Source of the DNA: Deltaproteobacteria bacterium
Lineage (GTDB): Bacteria; Myxococcota; SpSt-1050; JACRCP01
NCBI GenBank assembly: GCA_016218965.1
Contig: JACRCP010000205.1
Coordinates: 1 to 42,672 of the forward strand
Length of the DNA: 42,672 nt
Direction: 5' to 3'
Under the pieces are notes generated by a model that was not told the origin of the DNA, searched no databases, and saw only the letters and a list, made by a program, of their open reading frames with translations. Of the stretch, positions 17,110 to 25,447 are shown piece after piece. A program made the position numbers and the translations under genes. How positions within the stretch are numbered: position 1 is the first letter of the stretch; each line of letters starts with the position of its first letter.

Positions 17110-18858
17110 TCACCGGCACACGAGCTTCGGCGCCTTCCAGATTGCGGTATCGCCTTCGGCCGAATCGCCGGCGGCGGCGACGACGAGTTTGAGCACGCGC
17201 TTCCCGTCTAGCGCGACGCTCACGGGTTTGGCAGTGTCGCCTTTCCGGATCATGCCGGAGTCGAAGAGCTTTGCGCCGTCGGCCCGTACTTCAAACGTGA
17301 CCGTCCCGTCGTCGCCCGCCGCGGGGCTCAAGGCCACGTCCGACGAAAACGCCGTACATCTCCCGCCGAGGTGCCAGAGGATCACGGAGGGACCGACGGT
17401 GAGGTCACCCGCGTCTTTTCCGATCGGACCGCCGAAGTTTGCCGCGTGCATCCAGGGGTGCGCCGGAAGGGATGACTCGCCCTGCGGCGGGACGTGCTCG
17501 GCACCCTCGACCGTGAGCATGGCCGCGCCGTGCGGCCGGACCCGAAGCAAAAAACCGTCGGCAAACGATCCGATGCCCACCCGCCGCCAGATGTCCCGCA
17601 CCGACGACTCTCCGGCGGCGATGCCGATGTCGGTCCACGAAAAACCGATCTCCCTTGTACCCTCGCCCCTGTTGAAGAGCACGACCGCGCGCAAGCCCCG
17701 ACGTGAGAGCGGCCTCGCCCACACCTCACCCCCGCCGCCGTCATCGGCGACCTTGACCCCCTGGACGCCGGCGGGGTCCTGGTTGACGGCTATTACCTCG
17801 GGATTGGTGAGCATCTCCCGGGTTTCGTCGTCCATCGTGCGGAGGTCGTTGCCCGCTATGAGCGGCGCAGCGATGATCGCCCAGAGGCTCATGTGCGCCG
17901 CGTACTCGTCGCGCGTCATGAGGCCGTTTCCGACCTCCAGCATGTCCGGGTCGTTCCAGTGCCCGGGCCCGGAAAACGCCGCGAGCCCGGACGTCGTGTC
18001 GAAGTTCCCGAGCATCGAGTAGAAATCGTCCCAGATGTCGCCCGTGGTGCGCCAGAGATCACCGGTCCCGGGCCCCCAGACCCACGGGTCGTCAACGCCC
18101 CAGTTGCAGATGCTCAGCACGATCGTCCGCCCCGACGCGGCAATCCCGTCGCGCATGGCCGCGTAGCGCTCTCGCGGAACCATGCCGTCGGTGAAGCACC
18201 AGTCGACCTTGACGTAGTCGACGCCCCAGGCAGCATAGGTCGCCGCGTCCTGCGCCTCGTACAGGTAGCTCCCCGGCTTCTCCTGGCAGGTGAGCGTCCC
18301 CGCACATGTGTAGAGGCCGAATCTCAAGCCCTTCGAGTGGACGTAGTCGGCAAGCACGTGGATTCCCGACGGGAACCGCGCCGCGTCGGCGACGATCGTC
18401 CCGTTTTCGTCGCGGCTTGCCTGCCAGCAGTCGTCGAGGTTGAGGTACGTGTAGCCGGCGGCCTTCATCCCCGACGAGACCATTGCATCGGCCGTCTCGC
18501 GGACGAGATTCTCGTCGATGTCGCAGTGAAACCTGTTCCAAGAGTTCCACCCCATGGGCGGGGTCGCGGCAAGCATCTCGCAGTCGCAGTCGGCGGGGCA
18601 CACCGCGCAGAACTCGCCGAACGTGCACACGCCGTCGCCGCAACGGCAGTCGCAATCCTCGCGGCAGGACAAGCAGTCCTCGCCCGCCTGACACGCCCCG
18701 TCGCCACACGCCGCCGGCGAAACCCCCGCATCGCTTCCGGCACCCGAAGCCGCATCCGTCGAGCCACCCGCTCCCGCGACGATCGTCCTCGGTTCTCCAC
18801 AACCCGCCGAGAACACGGCGACGACGCCAATCCACATCGTGACTCCGCGAAGAAACAT
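17110..18858 (-). CDS. Glycoside hydrolase family 27 alpha-galactosidase lipoprotein with NPCBM domain
   Basis: 582 aa. The ATG at 18858 has GGGAGGTC just upstream and begins a lipoprotein signal ending SAGC (Cys20). Two Cys-rich repeats (CGDGACQAGEDCLSC and CGDGVCTFGEFC) form a stalk. The GH27 barrel starts at PPMGWNSWNRFHCDIDE (residues 100-116), with LNLDDCW, the nucleophile Asp219 in YVKVDWC and the acid/base Asp274 in RTTGDIWDD. The family removes terminal alpha-galactose, or sometimes alpha-N-acetylgalactosamine or beta-arabinopyranose, from glycans. A C-terminal beta domain and an NPCBM carbohydrate-binding domain (about 475-582, HLGGRCTAFSSDVAL) finish the protein. It is likely exposed on the outer envelope for polysaccharide breakdown. 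The minus-strand neighbour at 19441 ends 70 bp upstream. Confidence 0.92.
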   Translation of the reverse strand: MFLRGVTMWIGVVAVFSAGCGEPRTIVAGAGGSTDAASGAGSDAGVSPAACGDGACQAGEDCLSCREDCDCRCGDGVCTFGEFCAVCPADCDCEMLAATPPMGWNSWNRFHCDIDENLVRETADAMVSSGMKAAGYTYLNLDDCWQASRDENGTIVADAARFPSGIHVLADYVHSKGLRFGLYTCAGTLTCQEKPGSYLYEAQDAATYAAWGVDYVKVDWCFTDGMVPRERYAAMRDGIAASGRTIVLSICNWGVDDPWVWGPGTGDLWRTTGDIWDDFYSMLGNFDTTSGLAAFSGPGHWNDPDMLEVGNGLMTRDEYAAHMSLWAIIAAPLIAGNDLRTMDDETREMLTNPEVIAVNQDPAGVQGVKVADDGGGGEVWARPLSRRGLRAVVLFNRGEGTREIGFSWTDIGIAAGESSVRDIWRRVGIGSFADGFLLRVRPHGAAMLTVEGAEHVPPQGESSLPAHPWMHAANFGGPIGKDAGDLTVGPSVILWHLGGRCTAFSSDVALSPAAGDDGTVTFEVRADGAKLFDSGMIRKGDTAKPVSVALDGKRVLKLVVAAAGDSAEGDTAIWKAPKLVCR

Positions 18859-18928
18859 CCGACCTCCCGTCCCGACCGACCGGTTTGGCCTTTCTCCTGC
18901 CGCCGCCCCAAATCCCAAATCCCAAATC

Positions 18929-19441
18929 CTAAATTGTCCTGTTCCCTGTTCCCGGCGGGAGTCTGAACGCCCGGTAGAATCGGAACAACCAGACGCCCAT
19001 GAAGCCCAGGAATGCCGCCAGAAGGACCCAGACCCAATCGGGGAGGTTGGCGCCCGGCTCGAGATTGGCCGAAAAGGCCATCTGAAAAACGCAGAGCATG
19101 AACGCCAAGGTGGCGTTGCCGCACTCGTTCATGAACTTTTCTATGGTCTGCCCGGTCTGCGCCCGCCGCTCCGGCGCGAGCCAGTAGTCCTTGTGGGGCA
19201 GATTGATCCACTGGTCGGGGATCTTGATCAGGAACTTCGGAAGCACGAAGAAGATGGCCGCCATGAGCGCCAGTACGAAGACGTAGACCATCACGAACCC
19301 GTCCCGGTGCATCCACCCGTTCGGCCGCCCGTCGGCCCCGAAGTGCAAGGCCATTTTTTCGGGCATCTTCGGGTGAAAGTAGGCGATCTGAATCGCAACG
19401 GCCAAAAGAAGTAACACGAAGATTGCGCGTTGAAGCCTCAT
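18929..19441 (-). CDS. DUF1648-type integral membrane protein
   Basis: 170 aa. The ATG at 19441 follows GACAGGAGGTCAG, a strong ribosome site. The first transmembrane segment (residues 5-22) is followed by the short motif PEKMALHFGADGRPNGWMHR, which is characteristic of the DUF1648 domain. Three more hydrophobic segments follow (about 45-65, 105-125 and 138-155). The domain is common in membrane proteins related to autolysin-immunity regulators, but no reaction is known. It may share a transcript with the alpha-galactosidase gene 70 nt downstream. Confidence 0.75.
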   Translation of the reverse strand: MRLQRAIFVLLLLAVAIQIAYFHPKMPEKMALHFGADGRPNGWMHRDGFVMVYVFVLALMAAIFFVLPKFLIKIPDQWINLPHKDYWLAPERRAQTGQTIEKFMNECGNATLAFMLCVFQMAFSANLEPGANLPDWVWVLLAAFLGFMGVWLFRFYRAFRLPPGTGNRTI

Positions 19442-19550
19442 CTGACCTCCTGTCGTTTCCAATTCTGCGCGTCAGTGCCCCGCGCCGTCAAGTCCTGACG
19501 CGCCATAGCCCCTGGCGACGGCGGGCCGCCGCACTCCAAGTCATCCCAAA

Positions 19551-21752
19551 TCACTCCGAAAGATCCGCCACGGTCCGATCGGCAAGCAAGAGCCTCTCGG
19601 CCAAAAGCCGCGCCATGAACCTGTGGAACGCCGCGGCCGCATCAGGGGCCTCGCGTTCCATCCTCTCGAGATCTGTGCGCGACAACCGCCACAGGACCGC
19701 CGCCGTTTCGGCGACGACCGAAGCGGTCCGCACCCCGCCCATGTACAACCCCACCTCGCCGACCACCGTCCCCGCCGCGACGCTCCGCAGCCGCACGGAC
19801 TCTCCGGCCTCGGTTGCAAGCTCGACGGTCAGGCGCCCGGACTCGAGGTAGTAGAGGGCGTCCGGTTCCGCGCCCTGCGCCATGAGCTTCTCGCCCGCGG
19901 CGGCATCCAGGCGCGAGAAATATGCGAACAGCGTCGACGCGTCGGCCCCCGCGGGCAGGACCTCGGCGAGCTGGTCGGCAAGCGTCTTGCAGGCGCCGGC
20001 GCACGCCGCGCCGCCCGAACCGAGAATCCTGTCTTCGCACCACTCGATGCCGTGATCGAGGTCCGGAAACACCCCGAAGACGCCGTCATCCTCGCCGCCG
20101 AACCCTTCGACCTCAAGGAGCTTGCGAACACCAGGGGTCAGGCGCGTGAACACGAGCATGAAGTTCCCGCGCACCGCGGCCTGCCGCATCTTGATGAAGC
20201 CCATGACCGCCGACGTGTCGATCCCGGAAACGGCCCGGAAATCGAGCACCGCAAACTGGAGCGCCGGGCGTGAGGCGTCGCCGGCACGGGTCTGCACCGT
20301 CTCAAGGATTTGCGCCGCGGTGCCGAAGAACACATAGCCCTGGAGCTTGAGAATGAAAATGGCGTCGCCCTCGGCATGGAGGCGCGCGCGGTCGGCATGG
20401 GGCCGATCGACGTTGCTCCGGTGCCGCACCCCCGAAAGCGCGTGCCGGACGACGCGCACGCGGCTGTAGTTTAGCGCGAAGAGCGCCACGCACACGACCA
20501 CGCCGACGCCCACGCCGGCAAGGTATCCGAACGTCGCGACGACGGCGAGGATGAGCAGGACCACAGCGTAGTCGGCGCGCGTGAGCCGCAGCCGGCCGTC
20601 CCACAGCCACTCGGAAAGAAACGCGAACCCGAGAAACATCAGGACCCCGCCGAGGACCGGTTTCGGGACGAATTCCAGCGGTCCCGTGCCCGCAAGCAGT
20701 GTCGCAGCGCAGACGGCCGCCGCGGCGACCCCGGCGACACGGGTCCTCACCCCCATCTTGAGGACCAGCCCCGACAGCGAAAGCACGTGGAACCCCGGCA
20801 TCCCGCCGAACCCGCCGGCCGCGAAGCTTGCGATCCCGGCGGTTTTGAGCTCGCGGTCGAGGTCTATCTCGCGCCCCGCCGCAAGCTCGAGTGCGCTCGC
20901 GTTGAGCAGAACCGACACCGCGGCGACGAACACGACCGTGCCGATGGAGCCGGCCTGGGCGGGAACCACCGACCAGTGCGCCCCGGACAGTGCCTGGAAC
21001 ACGAGTGGCCGCCAGGGCTCCGACGCCGGGAACGGACCCAGGAGAAAGCCAGCCGCCCGCGCCGCATCCGTAGTGACGCCCATCCCCAGGAGCACGACGT
21101 AGAACGCCCCCACCGCGCCCGCCAGCATCGCGGGCATCACGAGCCAGTGCTTGAAGCGGCGCGTGACAACGAGCATCGCCGCCGCAAGGGCAAACCCCGG
21201 AACCCAGTGCGCCGCCGCGTCCGGGGCAAAGAAGGCCCCGGCGGTTTCGAACGAAGGGGTGACGCCGGTGAGCACCCGAAGCGAGCCTTTCACCAGGAGC
21301 CAGCCGGTCCCGGCGAGAAACCCGCCGAAGACGGGATATGGGATGAAGCGCACGAGATGGCCGAGCCTGAAGGCCCCCAGCGCCGTCAGGCAGGCACCGG
21401 TGGCGAAAGCGGCGACCATGACGGCCGCCACGACGGTGACAAACACCTCCCGCGGCGGCACGCCGGGGAGGAGCGAGACGAGGGAGCCCGCCATGAGCGC
21501 AAGGATGGGCGCGGTCCGGTCGTTGGGGTAACCTATGAATGCGGGATACGACGAGAAGAGCGCGATGACCAGCGACACCAGCGCCGACGAGAAGAGCGCA
21601 ATCCCGATCCCGGCGGGGAGGAACTGTGCAAGCTCCCCCGCGAAGATGAGCGCCGCAAACGAGAGCGAGAGCGTGCCGACCACGAGGCCGACGACGAGCC
21701 CCGCGACGACGCCCGGGAGGACGCCCTTCGGCTGGAACCCCGCCAATGCCAT
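19551..21752 (-). CDS. SulP-family anion transporter with STAS and cyclic-nucleotide-binding domains
   Basis: 733 aa. The N-terminal half is a SulP/SLC26-type transport domain with about 10-14 membrane segments. It includes GELAQFLPAGIGIALFSSAL, the GYPNDRTAPILALMAG stretch, YPVFGGFLAGTGW and GGFGGMPGFHVLS. A STAS domain follows (about 455-565; LDFRAVSGIDTSAVMGF), then a cyclic-nucleotide-binding domain (about 600-720; ALYYLESGRLTVEL, GEVGLYMGGVRTASVVAET). The binding pocket Glu of GE and Arg of RTAS appear present, so a cyclic nucleotide could gate transport. SulP proteins move sulfate, bicarbonate or dicarboxylates; the substrate is not predictable. It is divergent from the REC gene at 21858 over about 105 bp. 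Confidence 0.88.
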   Translation of the reverse strand: MALAGFQPKGVLPGVVAGLVVGLVVGTLSLSFAALIFAGELAQFLPAGIGIALFSSALVSLVIALFSSYPAFIGYPNDRTAPILALMAGSLVSLLPGVPPREVFVTVVAAVMVAAFATGACLTALGAFRLGHLVRFIPYPVFGGFLAGTGWLLVKGSLRVLTGVTPSFETAGAFFAPDAAAHWVPGFALAAAMLVVTRRFKHWLVMPAMLAGAVGAFYVVLLGMGVTTDAARAAGFLLGPFPASEPWRPLVFQALSGAHWSVVPAQAGSIGTVVFVAAVSVLLNASALELAAGREIDLDRELKTAGIASFAAGGFGGMPGFHVLSLSGLVLKMGVRTRVAGVAAAAVCAATLLAGTGPLEFVPKPVLGGVLMFLGFAFLSEWLWDGRLRLTRADYAVVLLILAVVATFGYLAGVGVGVVVCVALFALNYSRVRVVRHALSGVRHRSNVDRPHADRARLHAEGDAIFILKLQGYVFFGTAAQILETVQTRAGDASRPALQFAVLDFRAVSGIDTSAVMGFIKMRQAAVRGNFMLVFTRLTPGVRKLLEVEGFGGEDDGVFGVFPDLDHGIEWCEDRILGSGGAACAGACKTLADQLAEVLPAGADASTLFAYFSRLDAAAGEKLMAQGAEPDALYYLESGRLTVELATEAGESVRLRSVAAGTVVGEVGLYMGGVRTASVVAETAAVLWRLSRTDLERMEREAPDAAAAFHRFMARLLAERLLLADRTVADLSE

Positions 21753-21812
21753 GCGTCCGTATTACCGGAGGCCGCGCCTCAAAGGCAAGCCGAATCGGCG
21801 GACGTTCCGAGA

Positions 21813-21841
21813 TTGACTTTTGGCATGGAGCCTCATAGGGT
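21813..21841 (+). promoter_or_regulatory. Predicted promoter of the signalling gene run
   Basis: TTGACT (21813-21818) and TAGGGT (21836-21841) are 17 bases apart, 16 nt before the ATG at 21858. It gives a very short leader and the start codon has no clear ribosome site, so translation may be leaderless-like. Confidence 0.4.
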
Positions 21842-21857
21842 TGCATCGGCTGACAAA

Positions 21858-23813
21858 ATGAACCGCGTCCTCCTCATTGATGACGACCTCTTCTTTCTTC
21901 AACGCAGCGCCGATGCGTTGAACGCCAGGGGGCACGCAACGACGCTCTGCCGGACGGCGGCCGAGGCCGAGGCCGCGCTTGCGCAAAACGAGTTCGAGAC
22001 GGCCGTGGTCGATCTCATCCTCCCCGACGCCGACGGCGCCAGCCTCGTGAGGCGCCTCCGTCACGAGCACGCCGGCGTCCACGTCATCGTCGCCACTCAG
22101 CGCGACGAGGCGAGGCTCGCGGTGCAGCTCATCAAGGAAGGCGTCTCGGAGTACCTGATCAAGCCGTTCGAGCCCGAGAACCTCGTCGAGGCGGTCGAGC
22201 GGGTGGACGAGAAACGCCGCCAGGAGGGCGAGCGCGTCCGCCTGCTCATCGAGAGCATCGAGAACTACAGGCTCCAGACGGTGTACCAGCGGATCATCGG
22301 GATGCTCACGTGCCTCGACATGGACAAGCTCGACGAGATGATCCTCCAGTCGATTTCCGAGATCCTGGGGGCGCAGGGGGCGCTCCTGTGGACGCTCGTG
22401 TCCGGCCGGAAGGACTTTTACCGCCTCGATGCGTTCCGCGGGCTCGTGAACCTGGACGAACACCCGATAACGTGGAGCCTCGAGGAACACCCGCTCGCCG
22501 TTTCCCTGCTGGCCGGGGGGATCGTCGAGGACTCGCCGCTGAGCAACGGCGAGGGGGCCATCGTCGGCGAGGCCTTCCGGGACGGCTCGTTCCTTTTGCC
22601 TCTCGCCGTCGAAGGGGTTCTTCTGGGAGTCGTGCGTGTGTGCGAGAAACTGACCGGTTCCTACGAGGCCGCCGACAGTGACATCGCGCGGGTGCTCGGC
22701 CAGTTTGCGGCGGTCTCGCTGCGCAACTGCCGCGCATTCGCGCTGGCGTCCCGCGCCGGCCTTCGCGAACGCGGGTCAGGCGCCTACAACATGGCGTACT
22801 TCATTGACTACGCGGGTAAGGAGCTCTACAAGGCCCAGCGGTACGGGCGCACTTTTTCGATGGTGATCATCTCCCTCGACAACTTCGAGTTCCTCCGCAG
22901 CCACCTCACGCCCGATGTCTCGTCGCAGATCTCGCGCTGGCTCATTTCCTCGATGGGGACGGTGCTCCGCGAAACCGACGTGCTGGCGCAGGTGAACGAA
23001 AGCGAGTTCTACCTCATCACCCCCGACACCGACTACATCGGCGCCCTCTCGTGCATCCGGCGATCGCTCGACACCTTCCGCGGGCACCAATTCATCGTGG
23101 ACCTCGACCGCCACGTGCCGATCTCGCTCTCGATGGGCGCGGCCTGCTACCCCGCCCACGGCCTCGACTACGACGAGCTGCTGTTCGCCTGCCGCGAACG
23201 CATCGAAGAGCAGCGCAAGAGCCCGTACCGGCGCCTCCACCTCGAGGACCTCGACTTCCACGCACTCGCCGACTACCTGATGGGGTCCGAAGAGGACTAC
23301 CCCGGGATCGGCCCTCCGAAGGCGGCGCAGGCGCTCCGCCACACGGCCATCGAGGACGAACGCGGCACAAACCGGCACCTGACGACGGACGCGAAGTTCT
23401 TCGACCACCTCCAGTACGAGATTGCGCAGGAGGTGCGCGCGATGGAGCGCGTCCCTCTGGTTTGCGTGCTGGGCCCGCGGAGGCTGAGCACCGCGCTGCC
23501 CCTCGTTGACGGCCTCGCCGATTTCCGGAGCCCGCATGCGCGCGTGACCCTCGTGGGCGCCGCGCCCCGCGAGGAATGGCGCTACGAACACCTCCGCGCG
23601 GTGACTCGGGAGGACGAGTTCATAAGAAGGCATTCGTTCCTGTTCCTCCTTTGCGAGATCGTCGCCTACGGGGTCATCCTGCGCAACACCGAGGACGGCA
23701 GGCTCTACGGTTTCCACACGAGCGACGATTTCCTGGTCGAGAACCTGATTTCCAAGTTCGAGGCTGCGTTCGGCCTGCAAGGGGCTTCCGCCGATGAACG
23801 AGACCGCCGGTGA
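21858..23813 (+). CDS. Response regulator: REC-GAF-degenerate GGDEF protein
   Basis: 651 aa. The receiver domain is complete: acidic pocket Asp8-10, phospho-acceptor Asp52 (VVDLILPD), Thr80 and Lys102 (LIKPF). A coiled linker leads to a GAF-like domain (about 150-290). A domain with GGDEF topology follows (about 310-450; FSMVIISLDNFEFLRSHL), but where the active-site GGDEF should be it reads VNESEFYLITP. Diguanylate cyclase activity is therefore probably lost, and it may only bind ligand or dimerise. The last 190 residues have no family I recognise. The frame is open far upstream, but the REC fold starts exactly at this ATG. It overlaps the next gene by 20 nt, so the two are translationally coupled. 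Confidence 0.85.
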   Translation: MNRVLLIDDDLFFLQRSADALNARGHATTLCRTAAEAEAALAQNEFETAVVDLILPDADGASLVRRLRHEHAGVHVIVATQRDEARLAVQLIKEGVSEYLIKPFEPENLVEAVERVDEKRRQEGERVRLLIESIENYRLQTVYQRIIGMLTCLDMDKLDEMILQSISEILGAQGALLWTLVSGRKDFYRLDAFRGLVNLDEHPITWSLEEHPLAVSLLAGGIVEDSPLSNGEGAIVGEAFRDGSFLLPLAVEGVLLGVVRVCEKLTGSYEAADSDIARVLGQFAAVSLRNCRAFALASRAGLRERGSGAYNMAYFIDYAGKELYKAQRYGRTFSMVIISLDNFEFLRSHLTPDVSSQISRWLISSMGTVLRETDVLAQVNESEFYLITPDTDYIGALSCIRRSLDTFRGHQFIVDLDRHVPISLSMGAACYPAHGLDYDELLFACRERIEEQRKSPYRRLHLEDLDFHALADYLMGSEEDYPGIGPPKAAQALRHTAIEDERGTNRHLTTDAKFFDHLQYEIAQEVRAMERVPLVCVLGPRRLSTALPLVDGLADFRSPHARVTLVGAAPREEWRYEHLRAVTREDEFIRRHSFLFLLCEIVAYGVILRNTEDGRLYGFHTSDDFLVENLISKFEAAFGLQGASADERDRR

Positions 23814-25380
23814 ACCCCGCCTGATACTGCTGGCCGACCCCGACCGGCAGAGCGCCGAGGCCCTCCAGAAGGCCCTGGGTGAAAAGGGCTACTCGATCAT
23901 CGTGGCGAGGGACGGGAGCAAGGCCCTCGAGATGTCCATTCTCAACCTCCCCGACCTGGTCCTTTTCGACCAGCGGTGCCCGCTAATTGGCCCGCAGAAG
24001 TTCGATCAGATCATTCGCAACAACCCGCGCACCGAAAACATCCCGGTCATCATCATCGGCCGCCCGGAGATGGAGTTTGAGTTTCGGAAAACCTTCCGCG
24101 AGGGGTTCATTGCGCGCCCGTACAGCCTCCCGCAGTTTCTCGAGCAGGTCGATGCGTTTTTCCGCCGAATCGACGCCGCCACCGCGCTCAAGGTCGGAAA
24201 CCGCCTTTTCGAGGGCGACCTTGCGCAAATGGGGATACCCGATCTCGTGCAGGTGTTCGCGCTCAACCGGCGCACCGGGGTCCTCTCGTTGACGGGCCAG
24301 GGGATCGAGGGCCGCATACACCTGAGCGGCGGCGAGGTCGTGAACGCCGAGACGCACGGCGCCTCCGGCGAGAAGGCCTTTTTCAGGCTTCTTGCCGCCA
24401 CGAAGGGCCGCTTCTCGTTCGACCCCGGCGCCGAAGGGGTCAAACACACCATAAGCGCGGGGACGGACAATCTCCTGATGGAGGGTGCGCGGCAGCTCGA
24501 CGAGTACCGCCGCGCCGCCATTGAGATTCCCCGCGAGCACGGCCGGTTCCACGTCAGCACAAAGATCGAGTCCTCCTACCGTCTGGAGGGACTCCACCCC
24601 GTGACCGAGGAGGTCCTAAGCGTCGTCGAGCTCAACCCGACCCTGCAGGAGCTCCTCAACAGCACCTCGGCCACCGACTTCGAAACCCTCCGGGCGCTCA
24701 AGGCGCTCCTGGACCGCGACATCGTGGAGTTCAAGCCGGCTGTGATGTCGAGCGAGGTGCGGGCGGCGGCCGGCGCGCCCGAGTACGAGCCCCTCCTGCG
24801 GCGCGCCGAGATCGATCGCTTCAAGGCCTTCATCCGCGAGCGGCTCTTCAACCGCTTCAGAACCGTGCGCCCCAAGGTGCTGGTGCTCTCGCCGCGCGGC
24901 AACATGCTCAAGTCGTTCGTCCGCAGGCTCAAGTCGGTCGAGGAGTTTTCGCTTTTGGAACGCCCCGCGGCGCTCCGGCTGGGGTTCGGGACCATCGGCA
25001 AGCTCGCCCTGGACCACGAGTTTGCGCTCTCGGTCCTGCTCGTTCCCTCGGAGCGGCAGAACCGGCCAATCCTTAACACCATGTCGGCGGGGGCGGTGTG
25101 TGGGATCTTCCTCTCGACCGGCGCGGCGGTGGAGATCGCCGACACGATGTCGCTCACGACCGCCGGCCATAGCCCGATCCTGCGCTCAGTCCCGATACTT
25201 CACGTCGTCGCGCCGGGAAGCGATCTTGACTCGAAAGGTTCACAGGAGGTCTCGGCGTTCATCGAAACCGGCGAAACGCGCGGGACGCCGGCCAGATTCG
25301 ATCTGGGCAAGCCGGGAGAGGTTCGCGCCCTCCTGCAACGCCTGCTTCTGGCATCCGGCGGGGCCAAGACGCAGGCATGA
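23794..25380 (+). CDS. Response regulator: REC-PATAN (DUF4388) protein
   Basis: 528 aa. The N-terminal receiver-like domain (to about 125; LILLADPDRQSAEALQKAL) has DPD in the acidic pocket and LVLFDQRCP at the acceptor site, and its usual Lys position is IARPYS (Arg), so phosphorylation may be altered. A PATAN domain (about 140-250; GDLAQMGIPDLVQVFALN, GRIHLSGGEVVNAETHG, FFRLLAATKGRFSF) is a protein-interaction module common in Myxococcota regulators. The remaining half contains two long helical stretches and a C-terminal domain I cannot name. The start ATG lies inside the end of the preceding gene. Probably a partner of that regulator in one signalling pathway. Confidence 0.8.
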   Translation: MNETAGEPRLILLADPDRQSAEALQKALGEKGYSIIVARDGSKALEMSILNLPDLVLFDQRCPLIGPQKFDQIIRNNPRTENIPVIIIGRPEMEFEFRKTFREGFIARPYSLPQFLEQVDAFFRRIDAATALKVGNRLFEGDLAQMGIPDLVQVFALNRRTGVLSLTGQGIEGRIHLSGGEVVNAETHGASGEKAFFRLLAATKGRFSFDPGAEGVKHTISAGTDNLLMEGARQLDEYRRAAIEIPREHGRFHVSTKIESSYRLEGLHPVTEEVLSVVELNPTLQELLNSTSATDFETLRALKALLDRDIVEFKPAVMSSEVRAAAGAPEYEPLLRRAEIDRFKAFIRERLFNRFRTVRPKVLVLSPRGNMLKSFVRRLKSVEEFSLLERPAALRLGFGTIGKLALDHEFALSVLLVPSERQNRPILNTMSAGAVCGIFLSTGAAVEIADTMSLTTAGHSPILRSVPILHVVAPGSDLDSKGSQEVSAFIETGETRGTPARFDLGKPGEVRALLQRLLLASGGAKTQA

Positions 25381-25411
25381 GGCGCAACGAATGAGGCAAC
25401 AGGCAAGAGGC
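25374..25411 (+). repeat. CATGAGGC/ATGAGGCAA short tandem repeat
   Basis: GGCATGAGGC, AATGAGGCAAC and GGCAAGAGGC occur one after another, covering the stop codon of the previous gene. Inverted copies (CTCATGCCTCGTGCCTCATG) occur 85 bp downstream at 25496-25515, inside the next gene's signal-peptide coding region. Confidence 0.55.
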
Positions 25412-25447
25412 GTAAGGGCCGAGCCAACACACAGGCAGGGGTGGAAC

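Noticed and set aside
20787..21857. Long N-terminal extension of the REC-GAF-GGDEF protein
   Set aside because: The upstream open frame is antisense to the SulP gene and has no domain; the receiver domain begins precisely at the ATG at 21858.
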